47,620 bases of DNA from Bacteroidota bacterium (lineage in GTDB: Bacteria > Bacteroidota > Ignavibacteria > UBA10030 > UBA8401), in assembly GCA_021796275.1 (NCBI GenBank), contig JAJYOI010000001.1, positions 70,803 to 118,422 on the forward strand, read 5' to 3'. Below the pieces are notes generated by a model. The model had not been told where the DNA came from, ran no database searches, and saw only the letters and a list, made by a program, of their open reading frames with translations. Positions 8,679 to 18,780 of the stretch are shown one piece after another; the stretch's first letter is position 1; every line of letters begins with the position of its first letter. The position numbers and the translations under genes were made by a program.

Positions 8679-8770
8679 TCACTCATGTATCAAAAAAAAC
8701 TTTCGATACCTTTCACGTTGTGATACATATTTTTTCTGAGCATGATCATCGCTCAACCACCTTGTGTATT

Positions 8771-8798
8771 AATATAATGTTTTTAGACACGTTGTCAA
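8771..8798 (-). promoter_or_regulatory. Promoter of the ATP-grasp/GNAT/kamA operon
   Basis: On the minus strand, a perfect -35 TTGACA (8798-8793) is followed after 16 bases by TATATT (8776-8771, five of six). Transcription would begin near 8764, leaving about 85 bases of leader before the first ATP-grasp gene. This is the best consensus promoter I see in the window. Confidence 0.65.
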
Positions 8799-8876
8799 GA
8801 AAAAAGTGTCGTTTTGCTTTGTTTTATAAAAGTGAATGTCAGAGTGGCAGACGAGGTGGGAAGAACTTGAGAGAGA

Positions 8877-11045
<2,169 letters not shown>

Positions 11046-11101
11046 TGGCTAAAAAAAAGAGTGAAGGAAAAGAAACAGCGCGTTAGTGCATCTCAAAATT
11101 G

Positions 11102-11479
11102 TCATTGTACTTTTGAATGGTAGAAAAGTCCGTATGTCCATGAGTAAAGAACGATCACAAAGCCTGCGATGATGATTCCCCATGATTGATACCAGCCGCC
11201 GCCAAGCATCACTGCAAATCCCGCCAATCGGAGATTTTCTTTCTGGCGCGTCATGAAGCGCGCCACATATTTCCCGAATCTCGAATTTTTCTGTTTGTTA
11301 AAATCCATCGTCCAAATCATAATCAATGAAATAACGATGGAAGGAAGAAATGCCACAAGCACTCCGGTGACGATATCGTGAAGCCAGAAAAAATACACCG
11401 CAAGGAACCCTGTGGCAAAATCCACAAACAGCTTGAAAGGATGAATTTGATGGTACAACGCCTTGTCTTTTGGTATCAT
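11102..11479 (-). CDS. Small multi-pass membrane protein of unknown function
   Basis: A 125-residue protein with about four hydrophobic segments (roughly 15-33, 35-56, 81-93, 97-116) and charged loops (FNKQKNSRFGKYVARFMTRQKEN). I recognise no catalytic motif or named family. The gene lies between an exported amidohydrolase, which ends 9 bases upstream, and recG, so it is probably co-transcribed with both. Compact length and a coherent membrane topology support a real gene. Confidence 0.75.
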   Translation of the reverse strand: MIPKDKALYHQIHPFKLFVDFATGFLAVYFFWLHDIVTGVLVAFLPSIVISLIMIWTMDFNKQKNSRFGKYVARFMTRQKENLRLAGFAVMLGGGWYQSWGIIIAGFVIVLYSWTYGLFYHSKVQ

Positions 11480-11488
11480 GCCGAACGT

Positions 11489-13153
11489 TCAGTCTTTCTC
11501 TTTGCTCTCGTAAACAATTTTTCCACCTAATACTGTCATCTCTGCTTTGACATCCGCGATCTTTACCGGATCAATTGAAAGAATGTCGTCGGAAAGAACA
11601 ACAAAATCGGCGAGCTTGCCGACGCTAATGCTTCCTTTTTTGTTTTCTTCAAAAGCGGCGTACGCATTGTTAATGGTATAGCATTCAATGGCTTCCCTGA
11701 CGGAAATTTTTTGTTCCGGAAACCAGCCGTTCGGATTTGCGCCGTCGGTAGTTCGCCGCGTAACGGCGGCGTAAATTCCAAGCAACGGATCAAGCGGCGC
11801 AACTGTCCAGTCACTGCCAAAGCAAAGTTTCACGCCGTTATCCAGAAAAGTTCTGAACGCATACGATGTCTTGCAGCGTTCATGCCCAATGCGTTTTTCA
11901 GCCCATCGCCCGTCATCAATTGCATGATATGGCTGCACGGAGGCAATCACTCCAAGTTCTGCAAAGCGCTTGAAATCTTGAGGGTGAATGTGCTGCGCAT
12001 GCTCAATGCGAAACCGCCGATCCCATTTCGGATTCTTCTTAGCAATGTGTTCATACATATCAAGAATCAAACCGTTTGCGCTGTCGCCGATTGCGTGGAT
12101 ACAAATCTGCAATCGCGCGCTGTCCGCCGCTGTTGCCCATTGTTCGAGGCGACCATCGAGAAGAATATCGGTTGCCAAACCATGCGTATCTTCGTTTAGA
12201 AATTTCTCAGAAAAGAGCGCTGTCGAAGAACCGAGCGAACCATCGGCAAACGCCTTCAGCGAACCGAGCGCGATCATGTCATCACCGAAACCGGCCTGAA
12301 CACTTGCATCGGCAAGCGATTTCCAATTGGCAATGTACGCGCGGCAATACATTCGCGCCGTCAATTCACCGCGGCGCTGCAACTCGCGGTACGTATCAAT
12401 GTCTCTTGCGCCGTAATTGTACGCCATATCTTGAATTGAGGTCACTCCAAACTTCCGCGCTTCGGCAAGCGCAAGGCGTGCTGCTTCCAACAAATCTTCG
12501 TCCGATGGATCAGGAATAAGTGCGTACACTTTTGACATCGCTTCGTCTTTCAACACGCCGGTCGGCTCGCCGGTTCTCGCATCACGCACAATTGTTCCTC
12601 CAGGCGGGTCAGGGGTATCTTTCGTGATGCCCGCTAATTTCAAAACATAAGAATTTGCCAATGCCATGTGGCCATCGTACCGATTGACAAAGACTGGCGT
12701 TGTTGCAGTCCATTCGTCAATCAATTCCTTCGTCGGAAGTTTTCCATCTTTCCAATTATCATGATCCCAATCGCCGCCGGTGATCCATTTCCCCCGTTTT
12801 TTTTCTGCACGTTGTTTGATAATACCGGCAAATTCTTCTTCACTTTTGGCATAACGCAAATCAACATTTTGTAATTGAAATCCGCCGCTCAGGAAATGCG
12901 TGTGATCGTCAATAAATCCCGGCAGCATTCTCTTTCCATGCAGATCTATGACTTGAGTCGAAGAGCCTGCATATCGTTTTACTTCAGTCGTTGTTCCTAC
13001 GGCGATGATCTTTCCATCAGCGACGGCAACAGCTTCGGCTTCGGGAAGAGAAGCGTCCACAGTCCAGATTTTCCCATTGATGAAAATTGCGTCGGCGTAG
13101 TGTTGAGCGGTAGCAAAAGAAAATGGGAGCAAAAGCATAAGAAAGAGTTTCAT
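11489..13153 (-). CDS. Exported amidohydrolase (YtcJ-like, amidohydrolase 3 family)
   Basis: A 554-residue metal-dependent hydrolase of the amidohydrolase superfamily. It begins with a short signal peptide (MKLFLMLLLPFSFATAQ) that predicts export. The composite beta-sandwich start (IFINGKIWTVD) follows, and then the metal-binding HxH in PGFIDDHTHF (about residues 78-87). Later ligands are in IHAIGDSANG, EHAQHIHPQD and the aspartate of CFGSDWTVAPLDP. YtcJ relatives act on N-acyl or amide substrates, but the natural substrate is usually unknown and cannot be read here. AAGGTG precedes the start codon. Confidence 0.9.
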   Translation of the reverse strand: MKLFLMLLLPFSFATAQHYADAIFINGKIWTVDASLPEAEAVAVADGKIIAVGTTTEVKRYAGSSTQVIDLHGKRMLPGFIDDHTHFLSGGFQLQNVDLRYAKSEEEFAGIIKQRAEKKRGKWITGGDWDHDNWKDGKLPTKELIDEWTATTPVFVNRYDGHMALANSYVLKLAGITKDTPDPPGGTIVRDARTGEPTGVLKDEAMSKVYALIPDPSDEDLLEAARLALAEARKFGVTSIQDMAYNYGARDIDTYRELQRRGELTARMYCRAYIANWKSLADASVQAGFGDDMIALGSLKAFADGSLGSSTALFSEKFLNEDTHGLATDILLDGRLEQWATAADSARLQICIHAIGDSANGLILDMYEHIAKKNPKWDRRFRIEHAQHIHPQDFKRFAELGVIASVQPYHAIDDGRWAEKRIGHERCKTSYAFRTFLDNGVKLCFGSDWTVAPLDPLLGIYAAVTRRTTDGANPNGWFPEQKISVREAIECYTINNAYAAFEENKKGSISVGKLADFVVLSDDILSIDPVKIADVKAEMTVLGGKIVYESKEKD

Positions 13154-13215
13154 GCATGATCACCTTAGAAAGTGAACGAAAGAACTTTGGCGATACACCA
13201 AAATTTAAGCAAGAG

Positions 13216-14220
13216 CTAACTCCACGATTCGTGCTTTACTTCGCGCGTCATTAAATCTTCTGTTGCCTGATGAGGATTCTTTCCTTCGAAAAGAATTTTT
13301 CGGACTTCGCAAAAGATCGCCATCTCCGTATGATGTTTCTCCGCCAAATCAACGGCTGCCTGGCATGTCGCGACACCTTCAGCAACCATCACCATTTCTT
13401 TCAGCACATCGTCAAGCTTGCGCCCTTTGCCAACTTCTTCACCGACGTAACGATTGCGGCTGTGCTTGCTCATGCAGGTCACAATTAAATCGCCGACACC
13501 GGAGAGTCCTGCGAAGGTTCGGGGCAGCGCTCCCATTTTGACGCCGAGTCGTGTCATTTCGGAAATGCCTCGCGTCATAATCGCCGCTTTTGTGTTATCG
13601 CCAAAGCCGGCACCATCAATAACGCCCGCGCCGACAGCAATGACATTTTTCAACGCACCGCCGAGTTCGACGCCGCGAATATCGTCATTCACATACACAC
13701 GAAAATACGGCGTCGTAAATGCCGCTGCAACCAATTTCGCAGTCTTCATATTCCACGACGCAGAAACCACCGCTGTCGGAACTCTTTTACTCACTTCCTC
13801 CGCATGACTGGGTCCGGACAAAATCGCAAGATTGGCTTTCTTCTCATATTCTAAAACATCCAGCATTACTTCCGACATTGTCATCAAGGAATTATTTTCA
13901 ATTCCTTTTGCGACGTTCACAATAACCGTTCCTGAGAGGTCAACATGAGCAATCTGCTGCAAAACAGGGCGAAGGAACTGAGAAGGAACCGCTGAAACTA
14001 TCAACTCCTTATTCGCCGCTGCTTTTTCAATATCGGTGAGAAGAGCAATGTCGTCGGGGATTTTGATGCCAGGCAGGAACGCGGGATTTTCCCGCGTTTG
14101 AGTCATCATCTCTGCTTGTTCAGGCCGGTATGTCCACAACGAAACTGCGTGGTGATTATCAGCAAGAAGTATTGCGAGAGTCGTGCCCCAACTACCCGCG
14201 CCTAACACGGCAACGCGCAT
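13216..14220 (-). CDS. gpsA: Glycerol-3-phosphate dehydrogenase [NAD(P)+]
   Basis: Reduces dihydroxyacetone phosphate to sn-glycerol 3-phosphate, the backbone for phospholipids. The 334-residue protein has the N-terminal Rossmann motif GAGSWGTTLA (7-16), the AVPSQFLRPVL and VAKGIE segments, LSGPSHAEEV, the catalytic lysine in GGALKNVIA and the substrate motif GDNTKAA. Length is normal. plsY lies 33 bases upstream, so product and consumer of glycerol 3-phosphate are made together. Confidence 0.97.
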   Translation of the reverse strand: MRVAVLGAGSWGTTLAILLADNHHAVSLWTYRPEQAEMMTQTRENPAFLPGIKIPDDIALLTDIEKAAANKELIVSAVPSQFLRPVLQQIAHVDLSGTVIVNVAKGIENNSLMTMSEVMLDVLEYEKKANLAILSGPSHAEEVSKRVPTAVVSASWNMKTAKLVAAAFTTPYFRVYVNDDIRGVELGGALKNVIAVGAGVIDGAGFGDNTKAAIMTRGISEMTRLGVKMGALPRTFAGLSGVGDLIVTCMSKHSRNRYVGEEVGKGRKLDDVLKEMVMVAEGVATCQAAVDLAEKHHTEMAIFCEVRKILFEGKNPHQATEDLMTREVKHESWS

Positions 14221-14253
14221 GACTTACCTCTTTACAAAAAAAATCCGCCGCCA

Positions 14254-14931
14254 TTATGACGTGCGCGACGAACCACGAAACGATGTTAACTTATGTTCGG
14301 TACCCGCAAGCAATCGTTTGATGTTGGAGCGGTGTGTGAAAAGAAGCAACACAGAAATTGCGATAGCAAAAAAAATCAATGTGTGATAACCATGAATGTT
14401 GACATTAAACACATTCTCGCGGAAAAACATTGTCAGTGGAAATGCCATTGCGGCTAAGATCGAGCCGAGCGAAACGTAACGAGAAATTGCAAAGACAAGA
14501 ACAAAAATAAAAATTGAGACACCAAACTCCACCGGTGCAACGGCAAGCAGCATCCCTGCACCCGTGGCAACGCCTTTGCCGCCTTTGAAACCTGCAAACA
14601 ACGTCCAGACATGTCCGAGTACCGCTGCAACTCCGCAGATGATTTGCACAACGGTAAAATCGGTGAACGGCGTTTCGTTGTGGAAAGGAAGTGTCGGATT
14701 CCAAAAAAGCCGCGCGATGATAATTGTTGCAATCGCGCCTTTCAAAATATCAAACAAAATGACAGTAACTCCTATTTTCCATCCTAATACGCGGACAACA
14801 TTCGTGCCGCCGGCATTTCCACTCCCGAATTTGCGGATGTCGAGCCCCCGAGCGAGTCGTGACGCAATGATGCTCGTCGGAATTGAACCGACGAGGTAAC
14901 TCAACACCACGACAATTACGAGATTGATCAT
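14254..14931 (-). CDS. plsY: Acyl-phosphate:glycerol-3-phosphate acyltransferase
   Basis: Integral membrane enzyme that transfers an acyl group from acyl phosphate to position 1 of glycerol 3-phosphate, the first step of phospholipid synthesis. All three family motifs are visible: GSIPTS with KFGSGNAGGTN near the N-terminus, GHVWTLFAGFKGGKGVATG in the middle and HRSNIKRLLAGTE near the C-terminus, among several transmembrane segments. Length is 225 residues (family about 200). A purine-rich AGAAGGAAAGGAA stretch precedes the start. It forms a unit with gpsA downstream and ispD upstream. No plsX is in the window. Confidence 0.96.
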   Translation of the reverse strand: MINLVIVVVLSYLVGSIPTSIIASRLARGLDIRKFGSGNAGGTNVVRVLGWKIGVTVILFDILKGAIATIIIARLFWNPTLPFHNETPFTDFTVVQIICGVAAVLGHVWTLFAGFKGGKGVATGAGMLLAVAPVEFGVSIFIFVLVFAISRYVSLGSILAAMAFPLTMFFRENVFNVNIHGYHTLIFFAIAISVLLLFTHRSNIKRLLAGTEHKLTSFRGSSRTS

Positions 14932-15010
14932 GCTCTTTCCTTTCCTTCTAATGAAACAAACTCAACCGTGAAAAAATTATGGAACGAAACTATGAAAGTC
15001 AAGTGCTCCA

Positions 15011-15700
15011 TTAACCTTCGAACCTGCGTGCAAGAACTTCCGCGAATTCCAGGTCATCTGGCGTAGTAATTTTGATATTATCATAACTGCCTTCGACAAG
15101 AACAGGCCGAATTCCAGTCTGTTCGACAAGCGACGCGTCATCCGTTGCTTCAATACCGTTCTTCTTTCCGTATTCGTACGCTTGAAAAAGAATTTCCTTT
15201 TTGAAAACCTGCGGCGTCTGTGCAATCCACACTGACGAGCGATTCAATGTGCTTTCAATGAAAGAATTTTCATTTCCGATTTTCAGGGTGTCTTTTGCGC
15301 GAACTGCAACAACCGAAGCTGAATGTGCGGAAGCTTTTTCAATTGCTTCAAGAAGAATTTTCCGATGAATGAACGGGCGAACAGCATCGTGAACAACGAC
15401 AAGGTCGGCTTGCCGGTTGATAGAATTCAATGCGTTCGCCACCGAATCCTGCCGGCGTTTCCCTCCTTCAACAAGAGGGCGAACTTTCGTAAGATGAAAT
15501 TCGCGTACGAGAAATTCAATTTGCTGAAATGCCGAACGCCGCGCAGCAATCACAATCTCAGCAATCTCGCCGCATTGTTGAAACCGCTCCAGCGTATGAA
15601 TGATGATCGGTTTTCCGCGGAGCGACAAAAACTGCTTGCTCACCGGTGCCCCCATACGCTCGCCGAAACCTGCTGCGGGGATAATGACACTTGTAACCAT
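15011..15700 (-). CDS. ispD: 2-C-methyl-D-erythritol 4-phosphate cytidylyltransferase
   Basis: Third step of the MEP isoprenoid pathway: couples MEP to CTP. The 229-residue protein starts with the nucleotide-binding signature IIPAAGFGERMGAPVSKQF (6-24). It contains LVVVHDAVRPFI and ends with the expected TPDDLEFAEVL. Length is typical. Its ATG lies 3 bases after the stop of the upstream permease gene, so translation is probably coupled. No ispF is adjacent. Confidence 0.95.
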   Translation of the reverse strand: MVTSVIIPAAGFGERMGAPVSKQFLSLRGKPIIIHTLERFQQCGEIAEIVIAARRSAFQQIEFLVREFHLTKVRPLVEGGKRRQDSVANALNSINRQADLVVVHDAVRPFIHRKILLEAIEKASAHSASVVAVRAKDTLKIGNENSFIESTLNRSSVWIAQTPQVFKKEILFQAYEYGKKNGIEATDDASLVEQTGIRPVLVEGSYDNIKITTPDDLEFAEVLARRFEG

Positions 15701-15703
15701 AGA

Positions 15704-17572
15704 TTATTTCGGATGATGAGAAGACATAACGGTGCTCTTTCCAAAATACTCGATTACGAAATCAAACTCTGGAAATATTTTAGGAAGGCGCATAATACTA
15801 TACACCATAACGCCAATTGAAAAACGATCAATCCAAGAAGAGAGAGGCCAGCCGAAATGCACTGTAACGGACTTGTGGGGTAACTCGTACTTCAGAACAT
15901 AGAGTAGTTCAGTGATGCTCTCAAAGAGCGATTGACCAGCGCTTGCAAAACGATAATGGTTTAGTGCAACCCGCTGCGGTATTCCGGCTCGCGGGGAATA
16001 AAAGCTCACGAACGCAACATTGGGATCGTGCATACCCACTGATTCTAATGGGCGTTTGAAATAAATATGCACGTTATCGTTCGGCGCCTCTGCCAGTGCG
16101 AACACCATTTGCATCGGCGTATCTGTCTGCTCGATCTCCGTCTTTTCCGGCGCCTTTTTCTTTGCCACCCGGATGCCGACTAAAAGTGAAAACGCAGTCG
16201 CACCCAGCCAAAGGGCTGTGCCGTATGGTTTGTCATAAACGAGATAACCTAAACAGGAGATAAGAATAATGAAAATAATTAACGTACCGGTGCGCGAGGT
16301 ATAGTACTCACGAATTTCCTTTGTCCCGGTGGAATATCTGTAAATCAACAGACATCCCATATTGATGGAAAAGCTTGCCACAAGTCCCAGCGCGTACATC
16401 TCGGCAAGTATTTTTTGACTGCCGCTGGTAATAAGAATAATGATGGTGAACAAGACCGCGTTCAACACATGAATACGGTAGAGTGACTGACGTTTGTTTG
16501 TCCTGATGATCCAATGAAAATTGTACCGATGCGCTACTCGTTCCATCAACTCGCTCGACGCCACAAACGCCGTGTTAACTGCCATGATCAACGCAACACT
16601 TGCGATGACGCCCACAATAACCCCAAAGGGAATACCATTCAGAGCTGCTGCGTATTGTGTCAACAAGTCGGTTTCATGAGCGGCGACATTCACCGGAGAA
16701 CTGAGGACAAGCATCGAGATCATCGGCGTGAAGATACCCACGGTCAATGCAAGAAAAATATATGCCTTGTGAATATCCCGCCAGCTTTTTACAAGTCCTG
16801 CGGTTTGCAGGACCGATTCGATCCCAGAATATGCGAGAATGCAGCTTGCCACTGCGAAGATCGACCATCCATACCCTCCAATCGCCCCGCGCTCATGCAC
16901 TTCACTTACAGCATTCGTGAAACTGTGACCAATTATTCCCCACGAAGCGCCGGTTGATTCATACAACGCCGATGCAAGAAATGTTAACAAAACAACCGCA
17001 ACAACAAAAAATAAGCCGAATGTAAATCTTGCGTTCTCACGGATGCCAAGAATATTCAGGCCGGCAATTGCCCACACAACAGCAAACATAATAAAAAATT
17101 TCTGTTCCGGCGGAATCGCTAAAAACGTCAATCCGTTTTCAACTGCGCTGACAGTGGAGATACACGCCGTAAGAATATAATCCACCATAATCGAGGCAAC
17201 GGCAACAAAGGAAAGTGTCGGACCGAGGACGAAATAGGAAAATGAGTATACTCCGCCGCCGCGAAGATTGTGATGTTCAAGAATCTGAGCGATCTCGGTC
17301 ATGCGTGTTGAAAGAAAACGAATGAACAGCGAAGTGATTGCGATGAAAGCGATCGCATGCAGGCCGATGAAACGCCATGACTCAGCCGGAACATAGAAGA
17401 TGGACGTGAGTTCGTCCATCAACGTGATAACGCCGGTCGCAAGCCACGTGAGCCACCAGCGGCCGCCGCTGAAATAGGTAAGAAGATTTTTCTTGCGGAA
17501 GAGCCAAATGAAAATCCAAATCACTGCAACGTTCAGCAACGCAAGGGTAACAAATTTCATTGATAATTGCAT
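15704..17572 (-). CDS. APC-superfamily amino-acid permease-like transporter with soluble C-terminal domain
   Basis: A 622-residue polytopic membrane protein. About twelve hydrophobic segments fill residues 10-470. The first APC-like signature, RGGGVYSFSYFVLGP (about 103-117), resembles the unwound substrate helix of amino-acid/polyamine permeases. Roughly 150 C-terminal residues are hydrophilic, with phrases such as FVSFYSPRAG and VTVHFGWPLSSW, and I cannot assign them to a family. The gene lies between queA (13 bases upstream) and ispD (3 bases downstream). Substrate and direction of transport cannot be told. Confidence 0.82.
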   Translation of the reverse strand: MQLSMKFVTLALLNVAVIWIFIWLFRKKNLLTYFSGGRWWLTWLATGVITLMDELTSIFYVPAESWRFIGLHAIAFIAITSLFIRFLSTRMTEIAQILEHHNLRGGGVYSFSYFVLGPTLSFVAVASIMVDYILTACISTVSAVENGLTFLAIPPEQKFFIMFAVVWAIAGLNILGIRENARFTFGLFFVVAVVLLTFLASALYESTGASWGIIGHSFTNAVSEVHERGAIGGYGWSIFAVASCILAYSGIESVLQTAGLVKSWRDIHKAYIFLALTVGIFTPMISMLVLSSPVNVAAHETDLLTQYAAALNGIPFGVIVGVIASVALIMAVNTAFVASSELMERVAHRYNFHWIIRTNKRQSLYRIHVLNAVLFTIIILITSGSQKILAEMYALGLVASFSINMGCLLIYRYSTGTKEIREYYTSRTGTLIIFIILISCLGYLVYDKPYGTALWLGATAFSLLVGIRVAKKKAPEKTEIEQTDTPMQMVFALAEAPNDNVHIYFKRPLESVGMHDPNVAFVSFYSPRAGIPQRVALNHYRFASAGQSLFESITELLYVLKYELPHKSVTVHFGWPLSSWIDRFSIGVMVYSIMRLPKIFPEFDFVIEYFGKSTVMSSHHPK

Positions 17573-17585
17573 GGGGTGCTCAGGC

Positions 17586-18623
17586 TCAGAGAATCAACAT
17601 TGCGTCGCCGTAGCTGTAGAACCGGTATCCTTTCTTAATCGCATGCTTGTATGCCCGCATCACCATCTCATGTCCGCCAAAAGCGGAAACCAGCATCAGC
17701 AGCGTTGATTCCGGCATGTGGAAATTTGTGATCAGCTTATCTGGAATTTTGAAATCGTACGGAGGAAAAATAAATTTGTCCGTCCAGCCGCGGCTTTCTT
17801 TCAAATGACCGTCGACCGTTACACTCGATTCAGCCGCACGACACGCACTTGTTCCGACAACAACAACGCTCCCTCGATTATCAATCACTTTATTGACAAC
17901 GCGCGCAGATTCCGACGGAACTTCGTAAAATTCAGAATCCATTTTGTGCTTGGTCAAATCCTCTACTTCGACAGGGCGAAATGTTCCTAAGCCGATATGC
18001 AGCAACACCGACGCCATCTTCACGCCTTTTCGTTCGAGTTTCTTCAACAACGGTTTCGTGAAATGTAATCCGGCTGTCGGTGCAGCAACCGCGCCGACTG
18101 TTCTCGCATAAACTGTCTGATATGCGGCTTTGTCTTTTTCTATCGCTTCACGCTTGATATAGTACGGAAGAGGCGTGTGCCCGATTTTTTCAACAAGCTT
18201 AAAAAAATCGCCTGTATAGTTGAAACGCACAGTGCGCCCCCGCGATGTAGTATTGTCAATTACCTCGCACCAAATACTTCCATCGTCAAAATAGATTTTA
18301 TTTCCAATCCGAACTTTCCGCGCAGGATCAACAATCACATCCCAAATATTGTCTTCAACATTCAATTGCCGGAGAAGAAATACTTCGATCTTCGCGTTGG
18401 TTTTTTCTTTCCTGCCCATTAAGCGCGCCTGAAATACTTTCGTATCATTGACAAGAAGGCAGTCTCCTTTGTCAAAATAGTCCACAACATCCGAAAACCG
18501 TCTATCTTCGATCGTCTCTTCCGCGCGGTTCAGCACAAGCAGGCGTGAGTGATCGCGCGGGTTCGCCGGATACTTTGCAATAAGATTTCTTGGCAGCGGA
18601 TACTTGAAATCCGAAAGTTTCAT
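17586..18623 (-). CDS. queA: tRNA preQ1(34) S-adenosylmethionine ribosyltransferase-isomerase
   Basis: Converts preQ1 at the wobble position of certain tRNAs to epoxyqueuosine using the ribosyl part of SAM. The 345-residue protein has the family's start ([16 protein letters not shown]), the [13 protein letters not shown] segment, [10 protein letters not shown] and [11 protein letters not shown] in the middle, and [15 protein letters not shown] with a [11 protein letters not shown] end. Length is normal. The stop is followed after 13 bases by the permease gene. A palindromic repeat separates it from ppdK. Confidence 0.97.
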   Translation of the reverse strand: MKLSDFKYPLPRNLIAKYPANPRDHSRLLVLNRAEETIEDRRFSDVVDYFDKGDCLLVNDTKVFQARLMGRKEKTNAKIEVFLLRQLNVEDNIWDVIVDPARKVRIGNKIYFDDGSIWCEVIDNTTSRGRTVRFNYTGDFFKLVEKIGHTPLPYYIKREAIEKDKAAYQTVYARTVGAVAAPTAGLHFTKPLLKKLERKGVKMASVLLHIGLGTFRPVEVEDLTKHKMDSEFYEVPSESARVVNKVIDNRGSVVVVGTSACRAAESSVTVDGHLKESRGWTDKFIFPPYDFKIPDKLITNFHMPESTLLMLVSAFGGHEMVMRAYKHAIKKGYRFYSYGDAMLIL

Positions 18624-18696
18624 CGTTTAACATTCTTTCTGGGCGAAAAGCCCGATTGTTCAACATGCGCTCTTACAGGAGCGAGTGAATTGAATG

Positions 18697-18773
18697 TCAG
18701 TAGTCAGTGAACAGCATTCAGTAGCCAGTAGAAAAAATTCTTACTGGCTACTGGCATACCGACTACTAACAAC
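18697..18773. repeat. CAGTAGCCAGTA palindrome with degenerate flanking copies
   Basis: CAGTAGCCAGTA (18719-18730) and TACTGGCTACTG (18742-18753) form a perfect 12-bp stem. Inside, GAA and TTC can pair further around AAAA with one bulged T. Related units flank it: CAGTAGTCAGT at 18698-18708 on the left and GACTACTAACAACTG on the right. It lies in the 157-bp gap between ppdK and queA, just after the ppdK stop, and may also act as a transcription block. It resembles dispersed extragenic repeats; no second full copy was noticed in the window. Confidence 0.7.
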
Positions 18774-18780
18774 TGTTTTT

